DNA of 9,329 nucleotides from JBPOJN01 sp052033505 (GTDB taxonomy: Bacteria; UBA10199; JACPAL01; GCA-016699445), in NCBI GenBank assembly GCA_052033505.1, contig JBPOJN010000004.1, positions 1-9,329 of the forward strand. The letters are read 5' to 3'. The notes under the pieces were generated by a model. It saw only the letters and a program-made list of their open reading frames with translations. It ran no database searches and had not been told where the DNA came from. This document shows positions 1 to 5,929 of the stretch, piece after piece; within the stretch, counting starts at the first letter, position 1, and every line of letters starts with the position of its first letter. The position numbers were made by a program, and so were the translations under genes.

Positions 1-212
1 ATCAAGTCGCCCGCGTACTGTTTAAAAATCGCGCGCGGGTCCAAAGTCGCTCTCTTGCGAACATCAGATTCTTCGTGAGAAACATAGGTATAGTTTGGAA
101 AAAGACTCCGGCTTAAAGTGGACTTCCCTGACTGCCGCGGCCCGATAATAGTAATCACCGAATATTTTCGGGCCATCTCTTTTAAAATAGGCTCAAAATC
201 CCTCTTATACAT
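1..212 (-). CDS. DUF4143/AAA_14-type P-loop ATPase, N-terminal fragment
   Basis: The reading frame begins at an ATG at 212 and runs off the left edge, leaving 70 complete codons. It starts MYKRDFEPILKEMARKYSVI and has a clear Walker A motif, GPRQSGKST, at residues 24-32. An N-terminus of the form MYKR...L...(hydrophobic strand)GPRQSGK[ST]TL is typical of the AAA_14/DUF4143 ATPases. Those proteins are about 380-450 residues long, have an ATPase half followed by a DUF4143 half, and are common in accessory regions of bacteria and archaea. Their cellular role is poorly defined. No Shine-Dalgarno sequence precedes the ATG. A candidate promoter (220-248) would start transcription almost at the ATG, so the mRNA may be leaderless. 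A downstream ATG at residue 13 is possible but would cut into the conserved N-terminus. Walker B and the DUF4143 half lie outside the window, so the family call rests on the N-terminal motif alone. Confidence 0.8.
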   Translation of the reverse strand, partial: MYKRDFEPILKEMARKYSVITIIGPRQSGKSTLSRSLFPNYTYVSHEESDVRKRATLDPRAIFKQYAGDL

Positions 213-219
213 TATTGAT

Positions 220-248
220 ATAATTCAGTTATTTTAAAATAGTGTCAA
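220..248 (-). promoter_or_regulatory. Candidate sigma70-type promoter for the ATPase gene
   Basis: On the minus strand there is a perfect -35 hexamer TTGACA (248-243), a 17-base spacer and a weaker -10 hexamer AATTAT (225-220, 4 of 6 matches). The predicted start site is near 213, next to the ATG at 212. The region is very AT-rich, so a chance -10 is easy to find. The exact -35 and ideal spacing are the main support. Confidence 0.4.
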
Positions 249-269
249 TTAAAATTTTAACTTTTAATT
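247..269. repeat. AT-only inverted repeat in the DUF1304-ATPase spacer
   Basis: AATTAAAA (247-254) and TTTTAATT (262-269) form an 8-bp inverted repeat around a 7-base loop, just downstream of the DUF1304 stop codon. It overlaps the first bases of the -35 element of the candidate ATPase promoter. A 10-bp palindrome, ATTTTAAAAT, lies at 231-240 inside the promoter spacer. The element could be a weak terminator remnant or an operator. With no G or C in the stem it may also be chance in AT-rich DNA. Confidence 0.25.
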
Positions 270-276
270 ATACCTA

Positions 277-642
277 TTAAAAATAGGAGGTCGCTAATAC
301 CACTCCCGCCGGTAGGGCCTGGACCCAAAGAATGGCCCGGCTTGCGGTCAGACCACCGTAAATCCCGGCGATGACGACGCAGGAGAGAAAAAATGTTTTC
401 AGAGAAAGGGCCTGCGCAGGATCCGCACAAACCAGGCTCCAAACCAAACCTGCCGCGAGAAATCCGTTATAAAGTCCCTGATTCTTCGCTAAAACCGCTG
501 AGGCTTGGGCTTTTTCGCGGTCCATGCGAAAAATTTTAAGTCCGACCGGCTTGGTCCAGAAGAACATTTCCAACACCAAAAAAACCGCATGTTGGAGGGC
601 GATCGAGACGATCAAAACGTTCATGACGTTGACAGTTTCCAT
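277..642 (-). CDS. DUF1304 family small membrane protein
   Basis: This is a 121-residue, very hydrophobic protein with about four membrane segments, near residues 8-28, 56-73, 83-101 and 104-121. The motif LEMFFWTKPVGLKIF (24-38) followed by NQGLYNGFLAAGL (54-66) is the signature of the DUF1304 inner-membrane family, whose members are about 115-125 residues long, so this copy looks full length. The biochemical function of the family is unknown to me. The start at 642 has a good Shine-Dalgarno sequence (AGGGGAC at 650-644 on the minus strand). A second ATG at codon 7 is less well placed. The gene is transcribed away from the nucleotidyltransferase pair and toward the ATPase gene, 64 bases further on. 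The AT-rich spacer and separate promoter suggest the two are not tightly co-transcribed. Confidence 0.85.
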   Translation of the reverse strand: METVNVMNVLIVSIALQHAVFLVLEMFFWTKPVGLKIFRMDREKAQASAVLAKNQGLYNGFLAAGLVWSLVCADPAQALSLKTFFLSCVVIAGIYGGLTASRAILWVQALPAGVVLATSYF

Positions 643-714
643 AGTCCCCTCATAGCGCTTCCGCCCTTCCTCTCAAAAAAGAATCTTAAAAATGATCCTG
701 ATTCAAAAAACCGT

Positions 715-744
715 TTGATGATCGAAAACGACCGGAGTAAAAAT
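715..744 (+). promoter_or_regulatory. Weak candidate sigma70-type promoter for the small ORF/nucleotidyltransferase pair
   Basis: TTGATG (715-720), a 17-base spacer and TAAAAA(T) (738-744) lie directly upstream of the ATG at 756. Both hexamers match consensus only partly. The implied start near 751 leaves about five untranslated bases, consistent with the absence of a Shine-Dalgarno sequence before 756. The 113-base gap between the divergent genes (643-755) holds nothing else recognisable. Confidence 0.25.
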
Positions 745-755
745 ACGGCCTCTCA

Positions 756-968
756 ATGAACGCCCTCACTACTCAAAATCCGCAGGACACGGAATTTATC
801 CGAAAAGGCATCGATATTTGGATGATTCGGGATAATTTAAGCCTTTCTTTCGAAGAACGCGCTTCCCAGCATTACAAGACCGTACAGCTCATCGACGAAT
901 TAAAACAGATTGGAAACCGTGCCCGATCTCTCGGATCTTCTCAAATTATTGATCCACAGCCCCGTTGA
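756..968 (+). CDS. Small hypothetical protein, likely partner of the overlapping nucleotidyltransferase
   Basis: This is a 70-residue soluble protein with no signal peptide. The segment WMIRDNLSLSFEERASQHYK followed by TVQLIDELKQIG (22-53) looks like two amphipathic helices joined by the S.EER turn. Short ORFs of this style often sit immediately upstream of stand-alone nucleotidyltransferases, so a partner or antitoxin-like role is inferred from position and not shown. The last 17 or so codons overlap the start of the downstream gene in the +1 frame, and the C-terminal tail (SLGSSQIIDPQPR) is low in character. That fits a tail dictated by the overlapping frame. The ATG at 756 is the first start in this frame after the upstream gap, and no strong ribosome site is visible. 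An alternative is the out-of-frame front end of a broken gene, but the next gene has its own complete N-terminus. Confidence 0.55.
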   Translation: MNALTTQNPQDTEFIRKGIDIWMIRDNLSLSFEERASQHYKTVQLIDELKQIGNRARSLGSSQIIDPQPR

Positions 969-1410
969 TTTCGTGCTCGTGGGAGGTTTCGCCGCCGTCC
1001 TGCACGGCTGCAATCAAACGACCCGCGACTTAGACATCTGCGTCCTTTCCTCCGAAGAACAGGTGTCTTTGTTGAAGGACGTCCTCAAACCCTACCATCC
1101 GCGCCACCGCATGACCGAACCCAAGCTATCTTTTCTGGAAGACTCGTGCTTTTCCGACAAACAAGATCTCTATCTGACCACCGATTTGGGGTTGCTCGAC
1201 GTGATCCATCACATCGAAGGCATTGGCGGTTATTATGACGTGCTCCGGAACTGCGAAGAGATCGCCATGTACGGGGGGCAATGCCGTTTGATTTCTCTGG
1301 AAGACTTGATCCGCAGCAAAAAATCCTTGGGCCGGCATCGAGATTTGACGATCATCCAGGAGTTGGAAGCCATCCAAGCGGAACGAAGAAACAAATCACT
1401 TAAGACTTAG
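910..1410 (+). CDS. Minimal nucleotidyltransferase (AbiEii/NTP_transf-like, polymerase-beta fold)
   Basis: This 166-residue protein carries the nucleotidyltransferase core: GGFAAVLHG (25-33), then TTRDLDICV (37-45) with the metal-binding pair D40/D42. A later strand, LYLTTDLGLLDV (87-98), can supply the third acidic residue (D92 or D97). The C-terminal ISLEDLIRSKKSLGRHRDL (128-146) is the helix typical of small family members that resemble AbiEii-type toxins and other minimal nucleotidyltransferases. The expected reaction is transfer of a nucleotide to RNA or protein, and the target is unknown. The start is uncertain: TTG at 910 or GTG at 919 (a GGAA lies 4 bases upstream). Both overlap the preceding small ORF by 50-59 bases. 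Starting after that ORF would remove the first strand of the fold, so the overlap looks real. The stop overlaps the convergent regulator gene by four bases. Active-site residues appear intact. Confidence 0.75.
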   Translation: METVPDLSDLLKLLIHSPVDFVLVGGFAAVLHGCNQTTRDLDICVLSSEEQVSLLKDVLKPYHPRHRMTEPKLSFLEDSCFSDKQDLYLTTDLGLLDVIHHIEGIGGYYDVLRNCEEIAMYGGQCRLISLEDLIRSKKSLGRHRDLTIIQELEAIQAERRNKSLKT

Positions 1411-2813
1411 CGCTGTAAATTGATGTTGTTGCTTCCGTCGCCGGAGGCGGGCGCGGGGACTTGTTCGTCGAGTTCGGGATAGGTCTGGAGTTTGTTACGC
1501 AGCGTCCGCACACTGATACCCAAACTGCTCGCGGCGTGCGTGCGGTTGCCGTGATGTTGCTCGAGTGCTTTGCGGATCATTTCGTATTCCATTTGATCCA
1601 AGGTTTTCAAAGGCTCGGAAGCGGCAAGACCCGGACGCGACGCTTCGGGTTTCCGGTCGTCGAAGGAGATTTTTGTGATCACCGGACCTGCCGTCATGAA
1701 GCTCGTGCGGATCAGCACGTTTTCGAGTTCACGGATGTTTCCTGGCCAATTGTAACGGCAGAGTTGTTCGGTGGCCTCGATGCTTAAGCTCAAAAGCCGC
1801 TGTTTGTGCTCGCGCGCGAAACGCTCGAGAAGGTATTGGGCCAAGACCGGCACATCTTCCAAGCGCTCGGAGAGCGGCGGCACTTCGATGGAAATCACGT
1901 TCAAGCGGTAAAAAAGATCTTCGCGGAAATGTCCTTTTTTCACCCAGTCGTAGAGGTCGCGGTTCGTGGTCGCAATCAGACGGACGTCCAAGGGAACGCT
2001 TTTCTCGCCTCCGATGCGGTACATCTCGCGCTCTTGGATCACGCGCAGCAGTTTCGACTGGAGGCCCACGTCCATTTCACTGATTTCGTCCAAAAGGAGC
2101 GTGCCTTTTTGGGCGAGCTCGAATTTGCCCATGCGTTGACCGACCGAGCCCGTATAGGCACCCTTCTCGGACCCGAAGAGTTCAACTTCGAGAAGCGAAT
2201 CCGGCACGGACGCGCAGTTGAGACCCACGAAATGATGGCGCGACCGCTTGGACCGCATGTGGATCGTGCGCGCGAAGATTTCCTTTCCGGCACCCGAAGG
2301 CCCGGAGAGCAGAATCGTGATGTTACTGTCGGCGACGTTTTGAAGCAGGCCGTACGCTTTTTTCATCAGCGGATGTTTGTGGATGCTAGGCAGCAGGTCC
2401 AAACTGATGTAATTTCGTCCGCCGAACTCCTCTTCGCGTTTCACCGCATGCTCCACGGACACGGCTTTTTGTAAGGCCTCTTCCAATTTCTCAATGGAAA
2501 AGGGATTCGGCAGGTAATCCACAGCTCCATTGACCAAGGCGTCCATGCATTTCTGAGTGGACTCCGGCGAGGTCGCAGCGGAGGTGATGATGATGCTGAG
2601 ATTCGGGTAGGATTCCACGATCGCCTTCAGATCAACTGCAACTTTTGCAGAAAGGAAGGCGGTATCAACCACGAGAAGGTCGACGTTCTGCTTCAAAAGC
2701 TCATCCATTTCCGCGCGTTGCGACGCCTGCAAGACGAACAACTTCCGCTCTTCCAAAGAGGAGACTAAAACTTTCCGAAAAGAATCCTGAGCTTCCGCCA
2801 CCAAAATCTTCAT
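1407..2813 (-). CDS. Sigma54-dependent response regulator, NtrC/FlrC-like, with atypical receiver
   Basis: This 468-residue protein has three domains: receiver (about 1-118), AAA+ sigma54-activator domain (about 140-375) and Fis-type helix-turn-helix (409-442). The activator domain is complete: Walker A GPSGAGKE (171-178), sigma54 loop GAYTGS (218-223, usually GAFTGA), Walker B LLLDEISEM (239-247), sensor I ATTNRDL (281-287), arginines in FREDLFYRLNV (296-306) and sensor II WPGNIRELENVL (356-367). It should bind upstream DNA and drive open-complex formation by sigma54 RNA polymerase. The receiver is unusual. D50 sits at the phosphoacceptor position, but the acidic pair is E7/A8 and the conserved lysine before PF is N103, so phosphorylation control may be lost, as reported for FleQ-type flagellar regulators. 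The start at 2813 is preceded by a G-rich Shine-Dalgarno sequence, and the gene lies 40 bases after the TPR gene. Flagellar context points to a filament-cascade regulator, but the exact orthologue (flrC, flbD or flgR) cannot be assigned. Confidence 0.9.
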   Translation of the reverse strand: MKILVAEAQDSFRKVLVSSLEERKLFVLQASQRAEMDELLKQNVDLLVVDTAFLSAKVAVDLKAIVESYPNLSIIITSAATSPESTQKCMDALVNGAVDYLPNPFSIEKLEEALQKAVSVEHAVKREEEFGGRNYISLDLLPSIHKHPLMKKAYGLLQNVADSNITILLSGPSGAGKEIFARTIHMRSKRSRHHFVGLNCASVPDSLLEVELFGSEKGAYTGSVGQRMGKFELAQKGTLLLDEISEMDVGLQSKLLRVIQEREMYRIGGEKSVPLDVRLIATTNRDLYDWVKKGHFREDLFYRLNVISIEVPPLSERLEDVPVLAQYLLERFAREHKQRLLSLSIEATEQLCRYNWPGNIRELENVLIRTSFMTAGPVITKISFDDRKPEASRPGLAASEPLKTLDQMEYEMIRKALEQHHGNRTHAASSLGISVRTLRNKLQTYPELDEQVPAPASGDGSNNINLQR

Positions 2814-2853
2814 TCAGCCCCCCCTGCCACGCAAACGATCTTAATACGTTTCG

Positions 2854-5058
2854 TTAATGATTACCGATTCCTTGAAGCAATAGGTCCGCTTGTCCCAAAG
2901 TTTGAAAAACTTCCCGCAGCTGATTCTTGGTCGGTTCCGGAATGGAGGTGTTACGATCGGAGTATTCTTTCCACAAAACGTCTCCGCGGTCCGACTGGCC
3001 TTCATGGCGATAAGCATCCATTAACGCGAGGATGGTTTCGAGCGGAGGTTTAAAATCCGGCGCCGCGGCCCGCATCGCTTCGAATCTTTGCACGGCGTCC
3101 GCGTAATTTTCCTGTGCAACCGCGAGCTGGATGCGCTCGGTGTCGACCTCTTCGCGCAAGACTATGTCGTCGTCACCTTGGAGTAAGGTCAGAAATTGGT
3201 CGGCCTTCCCGAATTGCTTGGCCTTGCGCGCACATGCGGCGCCTTGCACGATGGCCGGGAAGAAAATATCGCCGCGTATGCCGGCGCTCAGCAGAGACTG
3301 GATCTCGTCGGCGCATTCTCCGTATTTTTTCTTCGCCTCGAACGACAAAGCGCGTGCCGTGTGATAAAGGCTCCGTTCTTCGGAATTAGCAGGGGCACCC
3401 TGGAAAAATTCGAGGATCATGTCAGCCTTCCGGACCTCTCCCATGATGGCGTAAGTCTTCGCGAGCTCCAAAAGCACGCGGCGGCGGCGGAAATCTTTTC
3501 CTTCGGCTTCGGCCAAGATTTTGTAAAAAAAACGCGCGCCTTCCTCGCTCATGCCGCCGTCGACGTAGCCGCGTCCCATCCAGATCATGATTTCATATTT
3601 TTCGGGAGAGGCGTCGATCGCCTGGCGAAATCTTTCACAGAGAACTAAAAACTTAACATAGTCTTTTCTCTTCCAATAATCGGGGGCTACATCCAGAAGC
3701 AATGACCCGATAAGCCCCGAGACGTCTTTTATGAGTGGATCTTCTCCTGCCAATACAAAATGAAAGGGCAATAAATCCTCAATCTTGCTTAAGGCATTTT
3801 CAAACTGATTTTGGCGCAAAGCTAAAAACGATGTGAGAAGCGTCGCCTCTCGGTAAGGCCCCTGTTGTCTGTTGGGATAATCCAATTGTATTTTCTGAAG
3901 CTCAAAGCGAACTCGTGGATAAAGTTCGACAAGATCGTACTTCAGCGCCAGACGCATCCACTGAAGCCTCGCCATGATTTCCAAAGTCGTTCTCGACCCT
4001 GCACTTTTCATTCTCTCGGCGAAAGCACGAAACTCATTGATCAGCTTTTCACGATCGAGCTCTGACTGTGCCTGGCACTGAAGAAGTCTGTATTCAATAA
4101 AATCTCGCGAATAAGGTTCTGTATAAAGAGACTGAAATTTTTCGTAGAGAAGGCGTGCTTGCTCTATTTTCCCTATCTGGAAAAGAGACTCTGCTCGATA
4201 GAGTAACGACACTTTGGCCACAGGACTTTGAGGATTTTCTAAAAATGTCGCCGCTACTTTCTGATACCATTCTTCAGCCTTCGCATATTTTTTTTGCCAA
4301 AAAAGACTGTCTCCGTAGCGAAGCGCCATATGCTCTGTAAGCTCATGGCGATTGATCGTTTCGGCCAAGCTCCACATGTAGTCCTCTGCGCGAAGATAGC
4401 GCTTTCTTCGATAGTAAGTCTCCATGATCAAAGAACGAAAAGAAGAGGCCCAGCTCGGCTCGCGGCTCCACACATTTTCATACTGCCGGACTCTCTTCAA
4501 GCAATCGATGTATCGTTTTTTTTCGAGATCAATCAGGGCCAGGTGATACTGAGCCTTCAGATGATAGGGAGATTCGGGAAAATGCTCGGCCGCATTTTCA
4601 TAAGCTTGAAAGGCATCGTTCCAAGACTGACTCGCTTCTTTCGCCGAAGAATTCAGAGCGACATTAAATAAAAGATCTGCAACTAGATATTCTTTTTGCA
4701 TGCGCAGCGGATCAGCGGAATTTTTAATTTCCTGCGACAAAATATCCGCTGTTTTTCGATAGAGACTTAAGCCTTCCCCTGACAAATCATAGGACCACTG
4801 GGAGAGTGTAGATAACCCAAGGTCTTCCCACGGATATTCGGGGACCCAAGGTTTCAACGGCTCTTCGACGACGGGATACTTTTGAATCAGAGTGACCTCA
4901 TGTGTGGGAGAAAACGTCCCGATCGCTGCCAGGATTTCATCCATTGCGCCCTTGCCGGCACCGCGGCAAGGAAGGGAAGATAACAAAAACGAGGCGATAT
5001 AAAAAACGAAAAAGAAAAACTTTTTCAAGTTTGCCCCTGAAATTTTGCGGCGGAACAT
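2854..5058 (-). CDS. Exported TPR-repeat protein in the flagellar cluster
   Basis: This is a 734-residue helical repeat protein of no family I can name. Residues 1-30 form a Sec signal: basic MFRRK..NLKK, a hydrophobic run FFFFVFYIASFLL, then SSLPCRG. The mature protein is therefore probably periplasmic. P before C argues against a lipobox. TPR-like helix pairs recur near 163-197, 243-276, 281-316, 401-432, 489-521, 526-556, 561-593, 639-667 and 673-699. The ATG at 5058 is one base past the transglycosylase stop and gives a normal signal peptide. A TTG at 5082 would add eight residues and overlap that gene. The spacing implies translational coupling. A possible analogue is PflA, the periplasmic TPR scaffold of the Campylobacter flagellar motor, but this is inferred from context and architecture only. 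The first two thirds of the gene (about 5058-3640) is near 40% GC in sampled stretches and the last third near 62%. Confidence 0.8.
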   Translation of the reverse strand: MFRRKISGANLKKFFFFVFYIASFLLSSLPCRGAGKGAMDEILAAIGTFSPTHEVTLIQKYPVVEEPLKPWVPEYPWEDLGLSTLSQWSYDLSGEGLSLYRKTADILSQEIKNSADPLRMQKEYLVADLLFNVALNSSAKEASQSWNDAFQAYENAAEHFPESPYHLKAQYHLALIDLEKKRYIDCLKRVRQYENVWSREPSWASSFRSLIMETYYRRKRYLRAEDYMWSLAETINRHELTEHMALRYGDSLFWQKKYAKAEEWYQKVAATFLENPQSPVAKVSLLYRAESLFQIGKIEQARLLYEKFQSLYTEPYSRDFIEYRLLQCQAQSELDREKLINEFRAFAERMKSAGSRTTLEIMARLQWMRLALKYDLVELYPRVRFELQKIQLDYPNRQQGPYREATLLTSFLALRQNQFENALSKIEDLLPFHFVLAGEDPLIKDVSGLIGSLLLDVAPDYWKRKDYVKFLVLCERFRQAIDASPEKYEIMIWMGRGYVDGGMSEEGARFFYKILAEAEGKDFRRRRVLLELAKTYAIMGEVRKADMILEFFQGAPANSEERSLYHTARALSFEAKKKYGECADEIQSLLSAGIRGDIFFPAIVQGAACARKAKQFGKADQFLTLLQGDDDIVLREEVDTERIQLAVAQENYADAVQRFEAMRAAAPDFKPPLETILALMDAYRHEGQSDRGDVLWKEYSDRNTSIPEPTKNQLREVFQTLGQADLLLQGIGNH

Positions 5059-5059
5059 T

Positions 5060-5752
5060 TTAAGACACTTTTCCTGATTCAAAATATTTCAAGATCTTCT
5101 GCACGTACTGCCGCGTCTCCGCGTAAGGGGGAACGCCTCCGTAACGCTTCACCGCACCGGGACCTGCATTGTACGCCGCGAGCGCTTTTTCGTTACTGCC
5201 GAACGCTTCTTTCATTTGTTTGAAATAACGCACGCCGCCATCGATATTTTCCTGGATGTTGAACGGATTTTTCACGCCTAACTCAGCCGCCGTCCCGGGC
5301 ATCAACTGCATCAGTCCCTGCGCGCCGACCGGCGAGCGCGCGTGCGGGTTGAATGCAGACTCCGCTTTTACGATCGACTCGATGAGTTTGTGAGGAATCT
5401 GATATTTTTCGGAAGCGTTGGCGATCGCTTGGTGGATTTCCTGTAATACCGGCGCGGGCGTTTTCGAGGACATGGCACTTGCGTCTTTATTCGCCGGTCT
5501 GGGAGGAGAAGCCGTGGCAGAAACCGATCTAGAAACGGACAGCGCCGGCACCGAAGACTTCCAATAATCCCGAATCGTCATGGCGAAATTTTTCGTGGTT
5601 TTTTGCAGGGCCGAGACCGCACCCGTCACCTTGGCGTTTAAGATTTTTTCGAACGGACGGGTTCCCGTAGGAACCGGAGCGCTCAATATTTTATTCGTCT
5701 CGGGCGGAGCCAGCTTCTCCAAAAACCCCACGGATGCGAGTGGTTGCGTCAT
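5060..5752 (-). CDS. Lytic transglycosylase (SLT domain) without Sec signal
   Basis: This 230-residue protein has a C-terminal Slt-type goose-lysozyme-like domain (about 104-225). Catalytic E131 lies in VKAESAFNPHARS, followed by GAQGLMQLMPGTA (143-155), NIDGGVRYF (169-177), AAYNAGPGAV (192-201) and the Y210/ETRQYV region. All the usual motifs are present. It should cleave the MurNAc-GlcNAc bond of peptidoglycan to give 1,6-anhydro ends. Residues 1-100 are a low-complexity, Ser/Ala/Pro-rich extension (FEKILNAKVTGAV at 34-46) with no hydrophobic signal segment. Export must therefore use another route, and the flagellar type III apparatus is a reasonable guess given the neighbours. Upstream is a sigma54 promoter about 10 bases from the ATG, which leaves no room for a Shine-Dalgarno sequence. 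A TGA in frame just upstream makes 5752 the first ATG. It is followed directly by the TPR gene. It probably opens the cell wall for rod or motor assembly, a role like SltF or the FlgJ muramidase half. Confidence 0.88.
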   Translation of the reverse strand: MTQPLASVGFLEKLAPPETNKILSAPVPTGTRPFEKILNAKVTGAVSALQKTTKNFAMTIRDYWKSSVPALSVSRSVSATASPPRPANKDASAMSSKTPAPVLQEIHQAIANASEKYQIPHKLIESIVKAESAFNPHARSPVGAQGLMQLMPGTAAELGVKNPFNIQENIDGGVRYFKQMKEAFGSNEKALAAYNAGPGAVKRYGGVPPYAETRQYVQKILKYFESGKVS

Positions 5753-5772
5753 AAATAATGGATTTCAGAAGG

Positions 5773-5788
5773 AGCAAGAGGAATGCCA
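5773..5788 (-). promoter_or_regulatory. Sigma54 (-24/-12) promoter of the transglycosylase-TPR-regulator operon
   Basis: The minus strand reads TGGCATTCCTCTTGCT, which fits the consensus TGGCAYR-N4-TTGCW at nearly every position, with GG and GC at the required spacing. The predicted start is near 5762, ten bases before the ATG at 5752. It lies downstream of the flagellin terminator, so it would begin a separate transcript. The third gene downstream encodes a sigma54 activator, which supports the assignment. Confidence 0.75.
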
Positions 5789-5861
5789 ATCGAAAGAATC
5801 AAAGATACCGGGTGGTTAGAAATATCGATGGCGCATCAACCCGGAATTTTTTGCCTAGTCC

Positions 5862-5906
5862 GTCAAAAATAAAACGACGCCCGGAGGGTTACTCCGGGCG
5901 TCGTTT
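5862..5906 (-). terminator. Rho-independent terminator of the flagellin gene
   Basis: A perfect 15-bp inverted repeat (5872-5886 and 5892-5906; stem core CGACGCCCGGAG) closes a 5-base loop. On the minus strand it is followed by a T-rich run, TTTTATTTTT. It lies 24 bases past the flagellin stop codon and is one of the strongest structural signals in the window. It should end flagellin mRNA and insulate the sigma54 operon that begins at about 5762. Confidence 0.93.
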
Positions 5907-5929
5907 CGATAAGAGCGTTACTGAACTTT

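Noticed and set aside
180..242. Direct repeat TTTTAAAATAG (180-190 and 232-242)
   Set aside because: It is an eleven-base AT-rich match, one copy of which lies inside the ATPase coding sequence. It is expected by chance at this composition.
756..1410. Single gene split by a frameshift
   Set aside because: The nucleotidyltransferase has a complete N-terminus before its GG motif, and the upstream small ORF has its own start and helical pattern, so two genes are more likely. A sequencing error cannot be fully excluded.
1806..2474. 222-codon open frame on the plus strand
   Set aside because: It lies wholly antisense to the ATPase domain of the sigma54 regulator, whose motifs are unmistakable. 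The plus-strand translation has no recognisable domain and no start signal.
4940..4960. Lipoprotein lipobox in the TPR protein signal (SSLPCRG)
   Set aside because: Proline directly before the cysteine is not tolerated in a typical lipobox, so ordinary signal cleavage or an uncleaved anchor is more likely.
5059..5082. TTG start for the TPR protein that would add eight residues and overlap the transglycosylase
   Set aside because: The ATG at 5058 follows the transglycosylase stop by one base and gives a normal signal peptide. The extra residues add nothing to it.
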